Source of the DNA: Pseudomonas nitroreducens TX1
GTDB lineage: Bacteria > Pseudomonadota > Gammaproteobacteria > Pseudomonadales > Pseudomonadaceae
Direction: 5' to 3'
Length of the DNA: 45,518 bases
Assembly (NCBI RefSeq): GCF_000313755.1
Contig: NZ_AMZB01000083.1
Span: 1 to 45,518 of the forward strand
Part shown: positions 24,292 to 31,739 of the stretch, piece after piece
How positions within the stretch are numbered: position 1 is the stretch's first letter
Layout: the number at the start of each line of letters is the position of its first letter
Notes under the pieces: generated by a model
Databases searched by the model: none
Told to the model about the DNA's origin: nothing
Seen by the model: the letters and a program-made list of their open reading frames with translations, nothing else
Made by a program: the position numbers and the translations under genes

Positions 24292-24901
24292 ACAGCTGAC
24301 CCGGCAGATCATCGACGCCGGCCGCTTCCTCTATGGCCGCGGCTGGTCGCCGGCCACCAGTAGCAATTATTCGGCGCGCCTGGCTGCCGACCGCGCGCTG
24401 CTCACCGTTTCGGGCAAGCACAAGGGGCAGCTCGGCGAGGACGACGTGCTGGAAACCGACCTCGCCGGCAACAGCCTGGAGCCGGGCAAGAAGCCCTCGG
24501 CGGAAACGCTGCTGCACACCCAGCTTTATGCCTGGCGACCGGAGATCGGCGCGGTGCTGCACACCCATTCGGTGAACGCCACCGTGCTGTCGCGCCTGAC
24601 CGCCGGCGACCGCCTGGAGCTGGAAGACTACGAACTGCAGAAGGCCTTCAGCGGCGTCACCACCCATGAAGGCCGCGTCACCGTGCCGATCTTCGACAAC
24701 GACCAGGACATCGCCCGCCTGGCCGCCAAGGTGCAGCCCTGGCTCGATGCGCATCCGGACTGCCCCGGTTACCTGATCCGCGGCCACGGCCTGTACACTT
24801 GGGGGCCACGCATGGCCGATGCCCTGCGCCAGATCGAAGCCTTCGAATTCCTCTTCGAATGCGAACTGAAAGTACTGAGCCTTCGCGGCGGCACGCGCTG
24901 A
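24275..24901 (+). CDS. mtnB: Methylthioribulose-1-phosphate dehydratase (MtnB)
   Basis: Class II aldolase-fold, zinc-dependent cytosolic enzyme that dehydrates 5-methylthioribulose-1-phosphate in methionine salvage. The product has 208 residues, usual for bacterial MtnB. Metal ligands are seen in HTHSV (H96, H98) and GHGLYTWG near the C-terminus, and the phosphate-binding part SSNYSAR and TVSGKHKG is intact. RBS GAGGA at 24265-24269, inside the end of the MFS gene. mtnD follows after 47 nt. mtnA and mtnP are not in this window. Confidence 0.96.
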   Translation: MNDTREQLTRQIIDAGRFLYGRGWSPATSSNYSARLAADRALLTVSGKHKGQLGEDDVLETDLAGNSLEPGKKPSAETLLHTQLYAWRPEIGAVLHTHSVNATVLSRLTAGDRLELEDYELQKAFSGVTTHEGRVTVPIFDNDQDIARLAAKVQPWLDAHPDCPGYLIRGHGLYTWGPRMADALRQIEAFEFLFECELKVLSLRGGTR

Positions 24902-24948
24902 GCGAATCCGGCCCGCTTTTGAGAAAAAAGCCCAGAAGGACAACGACC

Positions 24949-25494
24949 ATGAGCAGCCTGACCGTCTACCACGAATCCAATCCCGAGCAGCCACTGAAGC
25001 TGCTGACCCACGCCGAGGACATCGCCGCCACCCTCGGCGAGCTGGGCGTGCGCTTCCAGCGCTGGGCGGCCAACGCCCCCATCGTGCCCGGCGCCAGCCA
25101 GGAAGAAGTGATCGCCGCCTACCAGCACGAGATTCGCCGTTTGCAGGAAGAGGAGGGCTACGTCACCGTCGATGTGGTCAGCCTCACCGCGGATCATCCG
25201 CAGAAGGACGAGCTGCGCGCGAAGTTCCTCGACGAACACCGCCACGGCGAGGACGAAGTGCGCTTCTTCGTCGCCGGCCGCGGACTGTTCACCCTGCACA
25301 TCGAGGACCACGTCTACGCCGTGCAATGTGAGAAGAACGACCTGATCTCGGTGCCCGCCGGCACCCGCCACTGGTTCGACATGGGCGAGCGCCCGCATTT
25401 CGTCGCCATCCGCCTGTTCAACAATGCCGAGGGCTGGGTCGCGAAGTTCACCGGCGACGAGATCGCCAAGCGCTTTCCGTTGCTGGAAGACTGA
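24949..25494 (+). CDS. mtnD: Acireductone dioxygenase (MtnD)
   Basis: Cupin metalloenzyme that cleaves 1,2-dihydroxy-3-keto-5-methylthiopentene; with iron it gives the methionine precursor KMTB and formate, with nickel an off-pathway product. It has 181 residues. Metal ligands H97, H99, E103 (EHRHGEDEVRF) and H141 (GTRHWF) are all present. Start at 24949 follows AAGGA and the conserved SSLTVY beginning. A short hairpin and a REP/BIME-rich gap of 293 nt separate it from mtnC. Confidence 0.97.
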   Translation: MSSLTVYHESNPEQPLKLLTHAEDIAATLGELGVRFQRWAANAPIVPGASQEEVIAAYQHEIRRLQEEEGYVTVDVVSLTADHPQKDELRAKFLDEHRHGEDEVRFFVAGRGLFTLHIEDHVYAVQCEKNDLISVPAGTRHWFDMGERPHFVAIRLFNNAEGWVAKFTGDEIAKRFPLLED

Positions 25495-25500
25495 TTTTCC

Positions 25501-25520
25501 CGCCCCGGCGTTGCCGGGCG
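25501..25520 (+). terminator. Weak hairpin behind mtnD
   Basis: CCGGC-GTT-GCCGG (25505-25517) with partly paired flanks, followed by only three Ts. It could attenuate transcription into mtnC. Confidence 0.4.
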
Positions 25521-25533
25521 TTTCCTGCTCTTC

Positions 25534-25574
25534 GTAGGACCAAGAGGGACGCCTAGTCCTTGCTCGCGAACGAG
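25534..25574. repeat. Degenerate REP between mtnD and mtnC
   Basis: GTAGGACC near 25534 and TTGCTCGCGAAC ending at 25571 are the two halves of the GTAGGAGCGAGC REP, separated by unrelated bases. Confidence 0.5.
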
Positions 25575-25642
25575 TCCCGCGGCGGAGCCTGATAAAGAAC
25601 GATGGCCGTGTGTGCACCCACCCACGGTCGTTACCTGAACCA

Positions 25643-25750
25643 CCCTCTCCCTGACCCTCTCCCTGAAGGGAGAGGGGAGTGTCCGGAGTTATCGGGAAGC
25701 ACCTGTCTTACCGGATACCCGATAAGCGCCCTCTCCCTTCAGGGCGAGGG
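25643..25750. repeat. BIME-like nested palindrome, copy 3
   Basis: CCCTCTCCCTGA...CCCTGAAGGGAGAGGGG at left, CCCTCTCCCTTCAGGGCGAGGG at right. The inner arms differ from the other copies (TATCGGG...CCCGATA). It ends 37 bp before the mtnC start, inside the mtn cluster. Confidence 0.82.
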
Positions 25751-25787
25751 GTTCTTGCCCGAGCCGTTTTGCTTTCCTGGAGTCCCC

Positions 25788-26471
25788 ATGCCCATCAAAG
25801 CCATCCTCACCGACATCGAAGGCACCACCAGCGCGGTCAGCTTCGTCTTCGACGTGCTCTTTCCCTACGCCGCCGCGCACCTGCCGGACTACGTGCGCGA
25901 GCACGCCGCCGAGCCAGCCGTAGCTGAGCAACTGGCTGCCGTGCGCGCCGACAGCGGCGAAGCGAATGCCGACACCGAACGCTGCATCGAGATTCTCCTC
26001 GGCTGGATCGCCGAAGACCGCAAGGCGACGCCGCTCAAGGCGCTGCAGGGCATGGTCTGGGAGCAGGGCTACCGCGCCGGCCAGCTCAAGGGCCACGTCT
26101 ACCCGGACGCCGTCGATGCGCTGCGCCACTGGCACGCCGAGGGTTACCGGCTGTACGTCTATTCCTCCGGCTCGATCCAGGCGCAGAAGCTGATCTTCGG
26201 CTGTTCCGAGGCGGGCGACCTGTCGCCGCTGTTCTCCGGTTACTTCGATACCACCAGCGGGCCCAAGCGCGAGGCCGGGTCCTACCAGCGTATCGCTGCC
26301 GCCGTGGGCTTGCCGGGCGAGGAAATCCTCTTCCTTTCCGACGTGGTGCAGGAGCTGGACGCCGCCCAGCAGGCCGGCCTGCAGACCATTGGCCTGGCCC
26401 GCGAGGGCGGCGTGCTGGAGGGCCATGACACCGTGGCCAGCTTCGCGGTGATCGACCCGGCGCGGGTCTGA
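25788..26471 (+). CDS. mtnC: Enolase-phosphatase E1 (MtnC)
   Basis: Bifunctional HAD-superfamily enzyme that enolises and dephosphorylates 2,3-diketo-5-methylthiopentyl-1-phosphate to the acireductone used by MtnD. It has 227 residues. HAD motif I is LTDIEGTTS (D9, E11), motif II lies in YVYSSGS and motif III/IV in GPKREAGSY and [12 protein letters not shown]. Start at 25788 with GGAG five bases upstream; a longer frame from 25602 runs through the repeat and is rejected. It works directly before mtnD in the pathway, although the two genes are separated by repeats. Confidence 0.96.
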   Translation: MPIKAILTDIEGTTSAVSFVFDVLFPYAAAHLPDYVREHAAEPAVAEQLAAVRADSGEANADTERCIEILLGWIAEDRKATPLKALQGMVWEQGYRAGQLKGHVYPDAVDALRHWHAEGYRLYVYSSGSIQAQKLIFGCSEAGDLSPLFSGYFDTTSGPKREAGSYQRIAAAVGLPGEEILFLSDVVQELDAAQQAGLQTIGLAREGGVLEGHDTVASFAVIDPARV

Positions 26472-26543
26472 GACCATGCCCGTGCCAATGCGGCGCGGGC
26501 GGCTATGCTGATCAGACCTCCATCATCCAAAGGGATTTTCTAC

Positions 26544-26735
26544 ATGGGTTCGACCCTGAGTGGCCTGATCAGTCTGATCATCTTCGCCCTGGATATCTGG
26601 GCGATCATCAACGTGGTGAAAAGCAACGCCGAGATGGGGCTGAAGATCATCTGGATTCTGGTGATCGTCATCCTGCCGGTGCTGGGCTTGATCATCTGGG
26701 CTGTCGCCGGGCCGCGGGGGAATGTGAGGGTCTAA
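26544..26735 (+). CDS. Small membrane protein, PLDc_N-like
   Basis: A 63-residue protein with two hydrophobic helices (about 6-24 and 34-55) and a conserved end LIIWAVAGPRG. This matches the phospholipase-D N-terminal domain type (PLDc_N) small proteins found widely as stand-alone genes of unknown role. Start at ATG 26544 with AAGGGA eight bases upstream; an in-frame upstream start is not conserved. Confidence 0.8.
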   Translation: MGSTLSGLISLIIFALDIWAIINVVKSNAEMGLKIIWILVIVILPVLGLIIWAVAGPRGNVRV

Positions 26736-26962
26736 CGCCTAACAGGAGCGGGCCATGCCCGCGATCCCCCGGCAGGACGGCGTTTGTCCTGGCTCCAAAG
26801 GTGGAGGTTCTTTCTGCTTCGGCTCGGGGGATTTCAGCGCTGCTTCGGCGTGGCGTGGACTCTGTGTTTCGCCACCTCGGGCGACCTTCTTTGGCAAACG
26901 CCCCAAAGAGCGCAAAGGTCTTGTCCCGGACATCCGGTTTTTCGCTTGGGGCGAAAAATACT

Positions 26963-27082
26963 CTCGTTGAAGCGCAGTTTCAGGGGCACGAACCAGGCGT
27001 CCCCCTTGACGGGCCATCCCTGGCCCGACAGCGCTCGCGCGACATCCATGTCGCTCAACCCCTGAAACTCCACCTCAACGAG
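26963..27082. repeat. 120-bp element bounded by 24-bp imperfect inverted repeats
   Basis: The left arm 26963-26986 (CTCGTTGAAG...AGTTTCAGGGG) and right arm 27059-27082 (CCCCTGAAACT...CAACGAG) are reverse complements at 21 of 24 positions. The interior contains further small palindromes, GGGCCATCCCTGGCCC (27011-27026) and GCGACATCCATGTCGC. No transposase is present. It could be a MITE-like element or a structured RNA. Confidence 0.7.
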
Positions 27083-27169
27083 GCCTCCTGAACGGGGCGT
27101 TCCAAGTGTGCGGGTATTTCTCTGGACGTCTTACGAAGCCAAAGCCAAACCGGAGGCACGGTCTTGCCC

Positions 27170-27193
27170 GTAGGAGCGGACCTTGTCCGCGAA
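27170..27193. repeat. Single REP, GTAGGAGCGGAC family
   Basis: GTAGGAGCGGAC-CTTGTCCGCGAA, a lone hybrid of the two REP types seen in this window. Confidence 0.7.
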
Positions 27194-27228
27194 ATCCCGC
27201 CGACCGCACGTCAACGCCCGGCCGCCGC

Positions 27229-27756
27229 TCACTCAAACCGATAATGCATCCGCACGCACCCCGGCTCGATGACCTTGGCCGACAGCAGCGTCGGCGAGAC
27301 CCGCAGGCCGGTCGCGGGGAAAAGTGGAAAGCCGCCACCGATGATCTCCGGCATCACATAGATTTCCAGCTCATCCAGCGCCCCGCGCTCCAGGAAGGCC
27401 ATCTGCAGCTGGCCGCCGCCGAGCATCCACACGTCACCGTCGTCCAGCGCGCGCAGTTCCGCAATCAGTGCGTCGACATCCTGGCGGGTTTCCAGCGGGC
27501 CCTTCGGGGCGACGATGGGGCGGGAAGTCACCACCACTACCCGCTGTGCACCGTAGGGCCAGGGGCCGGGATCGGCGGCGAGGAACTCGTAGGTCGCTCG
27601 GCCCATGACGACGGTACGAATGCGCTGGAGGAACAGGTTGTAGTCGTGCTCGCCCAGTTGTAGCTGGTCATTTCTAAACAGCCAGTCCAGCCCGTGTTCC
27701 GGTGTGGCGATGAAGCCGTCGAGGCTGGTGGCGATGTAGCCGAGAATCCTGGCCAT
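27229..27756 (-). CDS. Dihydrofolate reductase/RibD C-terminal family protein
   Basis: Protein of 175 residues with the DHFR-like fold of the RibD C-terminal family. It begins ARILGYIATSLDGFIA and has VVMGRATYEFL, VVVTSRP and VWMLGGGQLQMAFLERGALDELEIYVMP, all characteristic of this group of NADPH-binding reductase-like proteins. Real function is unknown for most members. It is divergent from a TetR-type regulator, and a 20-bp palindrome lies between them, so it is probably the regulator's target. Confidence 0.9.
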   Translation of the reverse strand: MARILGYIATSLDGFIATPEHGLDWLFRNDQLQLGEHDYNLFLQRIRTVVMGRATYEFLAADPGPWPYGAQRVVVVTSRPIVAPKGPLETRQDVDALIAELRALDDGDVWMLGGGQLQMAFLERGALDELEIYVMPEIIGGGFPLFPATGLRVSPTLLSAKVIEPGCVRMHYRFE

Positions 27757-27790
27757 GCTGAGTCTCCTTGGGTAATCTATGCATCAATAT

Positions 27791-27810
27791 ATAAATGAAT
27801 GTTCATTTAT
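27791..27810. promoter_or_regulatory. Candidate TetR operator
   Basis: ATAAATGAA-TG-TTCATTTAT, a perfect palindrome with 9-bp arms, A/T-rich in a GC-rich genome. It lies 34 bp from the reductase-like start and 13 bp from the TetR-type start. Confidence 0.8.
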
Positions 27811-27823
27811 AAAAGAGGGAGGC

Positions 27824-28402
27824 ATGGCTCGAACCAAGACGGTGAGTGACGAAGCGATACTCGACGCCGCCATGGCGCTGATGGTGCGTGAAGGGCCCGA
27901 TGCGGTGACTTTTGCCGCGGTAGGCCGTGAAGTAGGGCTATCCGCCGCGACGCTGGTGCAGCGCCATGCCACCAAGGCCGAGTTCCTTCGTGCCGTACTG
28001 TTGCGTGCCTGGGACCGGCTGGATGAGCAGACCGCGCAGCTCGATGCGAGCGCCGAGCTGAGCCCGGAAGGCGCGGTACAGATGCTGGTGGCGATGTTCC
28101 CGGTGGGCGAGGGCGAGACCGATTACGCGGAGGGGTTGCTGATCCTGCGCGAGGACATGCGTGACCCGCTGCTTCGCGAGCGTGGTGCGCAGTGGGGCGC
28201 CGCGCTGGCCGGGGCGTTGGGGCGGCGCTTGAGCGATGATCCGCAGCGTCAGCCGATCCTCGGTCGCCTGATGGCCAGCCAATGGCAGGGCGCGCAGCTG
28301 TGGTGGGCCTTCGAGCGTCAGGACGACCCGGCCAGCGCCGTTGGTGCCGAGCTGCGGCGCTGGTGCGAAGTCGTGCTGAAGGCGGAAAAGGTTGCGGGAT
28401 AA
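27824..28402 (+). CDS. TetR/AcrR family transcriptional regulator
   Basis: Repressor-type regulator of 192 residues. The N-terminal helix-turn-helix is DEAILDAAMALMVREGPDAVTFAAVGREVGLSAATLVQRHATKAEFLRAVL (about 9-59), and the rest is a helical ligand-binding domain. Start at 27824 preceded by GAGGGAGG; an upstream in-frame start at 27779 would lie inside the palindrome and is unlikely. The operator before it suggests autorepression and control of the divergent DHFR-like gene. Confidence 0.92.
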   Translation: MARTKTVSDEAILDAAMALMVREGPDAVTFAAVGREVGLSAATLVQRHATKAEFLRAVLLRAWDRLDEQTAQLDASAELSPEGAVQMLVAMFPVGEGETDYAEGLLILREDMRDPLLRERGAQWGAALAGALGRRLSDDPQRQPILGRLMASQWQGAQLWWAFERQDDPASAVGAELRRWCEVVLKAEKVAG

Positions 28403-28411
28403 GGCGCCGGG

Positions 28412-28963
28412 ATGGAGACTCGCCTGATGCATTATTGCCTGATCGAAACAGACCTCGGCTGGTTCGGGCTCGCCTGGAGCCCGCAGGGAATCACGCGCGT
28501 CTATCTGCCGGGCGACCCGGTGCACAGCCTGCGCGAGCGTTTCGACCCGCTCGGCAGCGAAACCGCCTACTGGCCGCCGTTCATCGACGAGGCGCGCCAG
28601 CTGATTCTGGGGTATGCGCGGGGTGAGGCGGTGTCCTTCGACGATCTGCCGCTGGACCTGTCCGCAGTCAGCGATTTCCACCGCCGCGTCTACGACGACA
28701 TTCTCCAGCTGGGACGCGGCGAAACCACGACCTACGGCGAGATCGCCCGGCGCCTGGGCGATGTCGGCTTGTCCCGCGCGGTGGGGCAGGCGATGGGCAG
28801 CAATCCGATCCCGCTGATCATTCCCTGCCACCGCGTGCTCGCCAGCGGCGGCAAGACCGGCGGATTCTCCGCGCCGGGCGGCAGCATCTCGAAAATGCGC
28901 CTGCTGGCCCTGGAAGGCTACGAGGACCCTCAAGCCGCGCAGACCGCCTTCGACTTTTTCTAG
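28412..28963 (+). CDS. Methylated-DNA-protein cysteine methyltransferase-like protein
   Basis: O6-alkylguanine-DNA alkyltransferase-family protein of 183 residues that would repair DNA by moving an alkyl group to its own cysteine. The active-site motif IIPCHRV is intact with C139. The DNA-binding helix carries SRAVGQAMGSNPIPL (arginine finger R122) and the loop GGFSAPGGSISK follows. The N-terminal domain is present but divergent. Start could be 28412 or ATG 28427; the evidence does not decide. It lies 9 nt after the TetR gene on the same strand and converges on a second alkyltransferase gene, so this locus holds two. Confidence 0.88.
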   Translation: METRLMHYCLIETDLGWFGLAWSPQGITRVYLPGDPVHSLRERFDPLGSETAYWPPFIDEARQLILGYARGEAVSFDDLPLDLSAVSDFHRRVYDDILQLGRGETTTYGEIARRLGDVGLSRAVGQAMGSNPIPLIIPCHRVLASGGKTGGFSAPGGSISKMRLLALEGYEDPQAAQTAFDFF

Positions 28964-28972
28964 GGCGAACGG

Positions 28973-29449
28973 CTAGGCCCTTTCCAGCGCGCCTTCCAGG
29001 CGCAACAGCAGTTCCTTGCGCGGCAGGCCGCCGGCGTAGCCGGTGAGGCTGCCGTTGCTGCCGATCACCCGGTGGCACGGGACGATGATGCTGATGGGAT
29101 TGGCGCCATTGGCCGCGCCCACCGCGCGGATTGCCGTGGGCCGACCGATGCGCCGCGCCAGTTCGGCATAGACGGTGGTGAAGCCGTAGGGGATATCCAG
29201 CAATGCCTGCCAGACCTGGCGCTGGAACGCGGTGCCGCCGGTGTTCAGGCGCACATCGAAGCGCTGGCGCTTGCCGGCGAAGTATTCGTCCAGCTGTCGC
29301 GCCACGTCATCCAGCAGCGGGCTGCCCTGTTGCCATTCCGGCTGCGGGTAATGCCGCACTTCCAGGTCCATGTAGAGCATTCGCAGGCCGCCTTCGTCGC
29401 CGGCCAGCAGCAGACGGCCGGTGGGGCTGTCGTGATAGCGGTAGCGCAT
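28973..29449 (-). CDS. ogt: Methylated-DNA-protein cysteine methyltransferase (Ogt)
   Basis: Self-inactivating O6-alkylguanine-DNA repair protein of 158 residues. Motif [10 protein letters not shown] with C125, arginine finger in [15 protein letters not shown] and the C-terminal [21 protein letters not shown] are all typical of Ogt. Start at 29449: GGAGG at 29456-29460 abuts an earlier ATG (29455) but sits six bases before this one. Its start lies two bases past the alkA stop codon, so the two are cotranscribed as an alkylation-repair pair. Confidence 0.93.
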   Translation of the reverse strand: MRYRYHDSPTGRLLLAGDEGGLRMLYMDLEVRHYPQPEWQQGSPLLDDVARQLDEYFAGKRQRFDVRLNTGGTAFQRQVWQALLDIPYGFTTVYAELARRIGRPTAIRAVGAANGANPISIIVPCHRVIGSNGSLTGYAGGLPRKELLLRLEGALERA

Positions 29450-29451
29450 GA

Positions 29452-30363
29452 TCATCCTCCGGTGCGGCCGGCCTGGGAGTAAGCGTGCCATAGGTAGACC
29501 GCGGCGTAGGCGCGCCAGGGCCGCCAGGCTTCGGCGCGGCGTTGCAGTTCGCGGGCGGTGATGCCGGTGGGGCCCCAGACCGGCGACTTGAGCAGGCCCA
29601 GGTCGGCGGCGGGGAAGGCGTCCGGGTCGCCGAAGGCGCGTAGGGCGACGTATTCCGCGGTCCACGGGCCGATGCCGGGGAGGGCGCAGAGGCGTTTCAC
29701 CAGGTCCTCGGCGCCGTCGTCCACGTGCAGTGCCAGTGCACCGCTGGCACAGGCGGCGGAGAAGCGTTGCAGGGTTTCCACGCGCTTGCCGGGCATGCCG
29801 ATGCCGGCGAGGTCGGCTTCGGCCAGGGCCTCGGGCGTCGGGAACAGGCGGCTTGGCTGGCCTTCGACTTCTGCGCCTCCCGGCAAGGGCTCGCCCAGGC
29901 GCTGCACCAACCGCCCGACTATGGTCACCGCGGCTTTCACCGTGACCTGCTGGCCGACGATGGCGCGCACGGCCTGTTCGAACGGGTCGAATGCGGTGGG
30001 CAGGCGCAGCCCGGGGGCTTGCAGCAGGAGCGGGCCGAGGACGGTGTCGTCGCTCAGGTGGCGGGCGACATGGGCGGGGTCACTGTCGAGGTCGAACATC
30101 TTGCGCACCCGTGCCGTCAGCGCTTCGGCGTGCGGGGCAGGCAGGTGCAACTGCAGTTCGAGTTCAGCGCAGTCATCCATGGGCTCCACGCTGAACCAGC
30201 CATTATCCGCGCCCAGCCGCACGCTGCGGGCGTAGCGCCGCGGGGATAGGCATTCGACGCCCGCCAGGCTGCGCAGGGCGAAGTGGTCGTGGAACTGCTG
30301 CCAGTCCCAGGGGGCGTGGTAGGGCAGGCGGATGATCCGGGAAGCGGGGGCTGTGCTTTTCAT
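29452..30363 (-). CDS. alkA: DNA-3-methyladenine glycosylase II (AlkA)
   Basis: Base-excision repair glycosylase of 303 residues that removes alkylated bases such as 3-methyladenine. The N-terminal AlkA-specific domain is followed by a helix-hairpin-helix ([18 protein letters not shown], about 229-246) and the catalytic aspartate D254 in PAADLGL. The adaptive-response Ada domain is not attached, so this is the glycosylase part alone. It is the first gene of a minus-strand pair with ogt and is divergent from speE. Confidence 0.94.
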   Translation of the reverse strand: MKSTAPASRIIRLPYHAPWDWQQFHDHFALRSLAGVECLSPRRYARSVRLGADNGWFSVEPMDDCAELELQLHLPAPHAEALTARVRKMFDLDSDPAHVARHLSDDTVLGPLLLQAPGLRLPTAFDPFEQAVRAIVGQQVTVKAAVTIVGRLVQRLGEPLPGGAEVEGQPSRLFPTPEALAEADLAGIGMPGKRVETLQRFSAACASGALALHVDDGAEDLVKRLCALPGIGPWTAEYVALRAFGDPDAFPAADLGLLKSPVWGPTGITARELQRRAEAWRPWRAYAAVYLWHAYSQAGRTGG

Positions 30364-30460
30364 GCTGCGACCTTACCTGTTGCGCGCCGGGCTGTCCTCC
30401 CGCGCCTGACTTTCAAACGGGTATGCCCGGCTCCTCAGGTGGAGGGCGCCGACGGCAGGG

Positions 30461-30490
30461 TTCGACCTGTCATCGTCGGGCACGTAGAAT
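30461..30490 (+). promoter_or_regulatory. Candidate speE promoter
   Basis: TTCGAC (30461-30466) and TAGAAT (30485-30490) with an 18-bp spacer, 66 bp before the start codon. The discriminator GCGCGCC is GC-rich, as often in stringently controlled promoters. Confidence 0.45.
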
Positions 30491-30556
30491 GCGCGCCTCT
30501 TTCGGGGCGGCGCGGCCGTCCCCTCCTATTGTCTTGTCCCGACGGGAGCCCAGCCC

Positions 30557-31417
30557 ATGCACGATTACCAGGAAACCCTCTACGACGGCTATGGCCAGCG
30601 TTTCAGCGTCGACAGGATGCTCCACGAGGTGCGCACCGAGCACCAGCACCTGGTGATCTTCGAGAACGCCCGCATGGGGCGGGTGATGGCGCTGGACGGC
30701 GTGATCCAGACCACCGAGGCTGACGAGTTCATCTACCACGAGATGCTCACCCACGTGCCGATCCTCGCCCATGGTGCGGCCAAGCGTGTGCTGATCATCG
30801 GTGGCGGCGACGGCGGCATGCTGCGCGAGGTGTCCAAGCACGCCAGCGTCGAGCACATCACCATGGTCGAGATCGACGGCACCGTGGTCGACATGTGCAA
30901 GGAATTCCTGCCGAATCATTCCCGGGGTGCCTTCGACGATGCACGCCTGAACCTGGTGATCGACGACGGCATGCGCTTCGTCGCCACCACCACGGAGAAG
31001 TTCGACGTCATCATCTCCGACTCCACCGACCCGATCGGTCCGGGCGAAGTGCTGTTCTCGGAAAACTTCTACCAGGCCTGCCACCGCTGCCTGAACGAGG
31101 GCGGCGTGCTGGTGACCCAGAACGGTACGCCCTTCATGCAACTGGACACCGTGCGCAACACCGCCGGCCGGATGAACGGCCTGTTCGCCGATTGGCACTT
31201 CTACCAGGCGGCCGTGCCGACCTACATCGGCGGCTCGATGACCTTCGCCTGGGGCTCGACCAACCCGGCGCTGCGCAAGGTCGACGCCGCCACCCTGGCC
31301 CAGCGCTTCGCTGCCAGCGGCATCCAGACCCGCTATTACAACCCGGCCATCCACCAGGGCGCCTTCGCCCTGCCGCAGTATGTGCTGCAGGCCATCGGCA
31401 AGCCGGCCAACGACTGA
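30557..31417 (+). CDS. speE: Spermidine synthase (SpeE)
   Basis: Cytosolic aminopropyltransferase that makes spermidine from putrescine and decarboxylated SAM and releases 5'-methylthioadenosine. The 286-residue protein has the nucleotide-binding GGGDGG (82-87), E105-I106-D107, and the active-site [13 protein letters not shown] with D155 and D158. Its by-product is the entry substrate of the methionine salvage route whose genes lie 5 kb upstream. It is preceded by a TAGAAT -10-like hexamer. Confidence 0.96.
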   Translation: MHDYQETLYDGYGQRFSVDRMLHEVRTEHQHLVIFENARMGRVMALDGVIQTTEADEFIYHEMLTHVPILAHGAAKRVLIIGGGDGGMLREVSKHASVEHITMVEIDGTVVDMCKEFLPNHSRGAFDDARLNLVIDDGMRFVATTTEKFDVIISDSTDPIGPGEVLFSENFYQACHRCLNEGGVLVTQNGTPFMQLDTVRNTAGRMNGLFADWHFYQAAVPTYIGGSMTFAWGSTNPALRKVDAATLAQRFAASGIQTRYYNPAIHQGAFALPQYVLQAIGKPAND

Positions 31418-31424
31418 TGCAACG

Positions 31425-31455
31425 CTGCCCGTCGCGCGCTGCGCGCGGCGGGCAG
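31425..31455 (+). terminator. GC-rich hairpin after speE
   Basis: CTGCCCGTCGCGCGC (31425-31439) and GCGCGCGGCGGGCAG (31441-31455) pair over 15 positions, one a G-T pair. No T-run follows, so it may be a Rho-dependent stop or a 3'-end stabiliser. Confidence 0.55.
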
Positions 31456-31616
31456 GGGCACGATGTCCCTGGATTTCCCGCCTGTCGGGACATTTTCTTC
31501 ACAGGCCGTCCGGCACTATCCCCGCCCTCAGGCGGTCCGACCTGCGCCGGTTCACGCTTGCATCATCCCGAAACGAATCCCCGGCCAGGCTTAATGCCTG
31601 CTTAAGGCGCGCACAA

Positions 31617-31622
31617 TAGAAT
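31617..31622 (+). promoter_or_regulatory. Candidate -10 of the sulfatase gene
   Basis: TAGAAT followed by GCGACGCC, 118 bp before the start. An inverted repeat CTTAA-N7-TTAAG (31590-31605 region) lies just upstream. The 322-nt gap 31418-31739 holds nothing else that I can identify. Confidence 0.35.
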
Positions 31623-31739
31623 GCGACGCCGCTGCTTTTGCGGTGTAATGCCGCAGCCTTTCGCGCTCGTGCGGGTGGTATTGCTGTCCGGCACGGCGAC
31701 GCACCTTCGAACCCTGAACGTTCACAACGGAACCAAGAA

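Larger units (their letters stand above)
26736..27228. other. 493-nt gene-free region with a long palindrome
   Basis: Several overlapping open frames exist on both strands but none has a ribosome site together with family-like sequence. The right half contains the 120-bp imperfect palindrome at 26963-27082 and a single REP (27170-27193). The left half (about 26755-26955) is also rich in short inverted repeats. It reads like decayed or repetitive non-coding DNA. Confidence 0.6.

Noticed and set aside
26755-27091. Several overlapping small open frames in the gap after the PLDc_N-like gene
   Set aside because: All frames lie over a palindromic repeat, with no ribosome site and no protein-like conservation that I can see.
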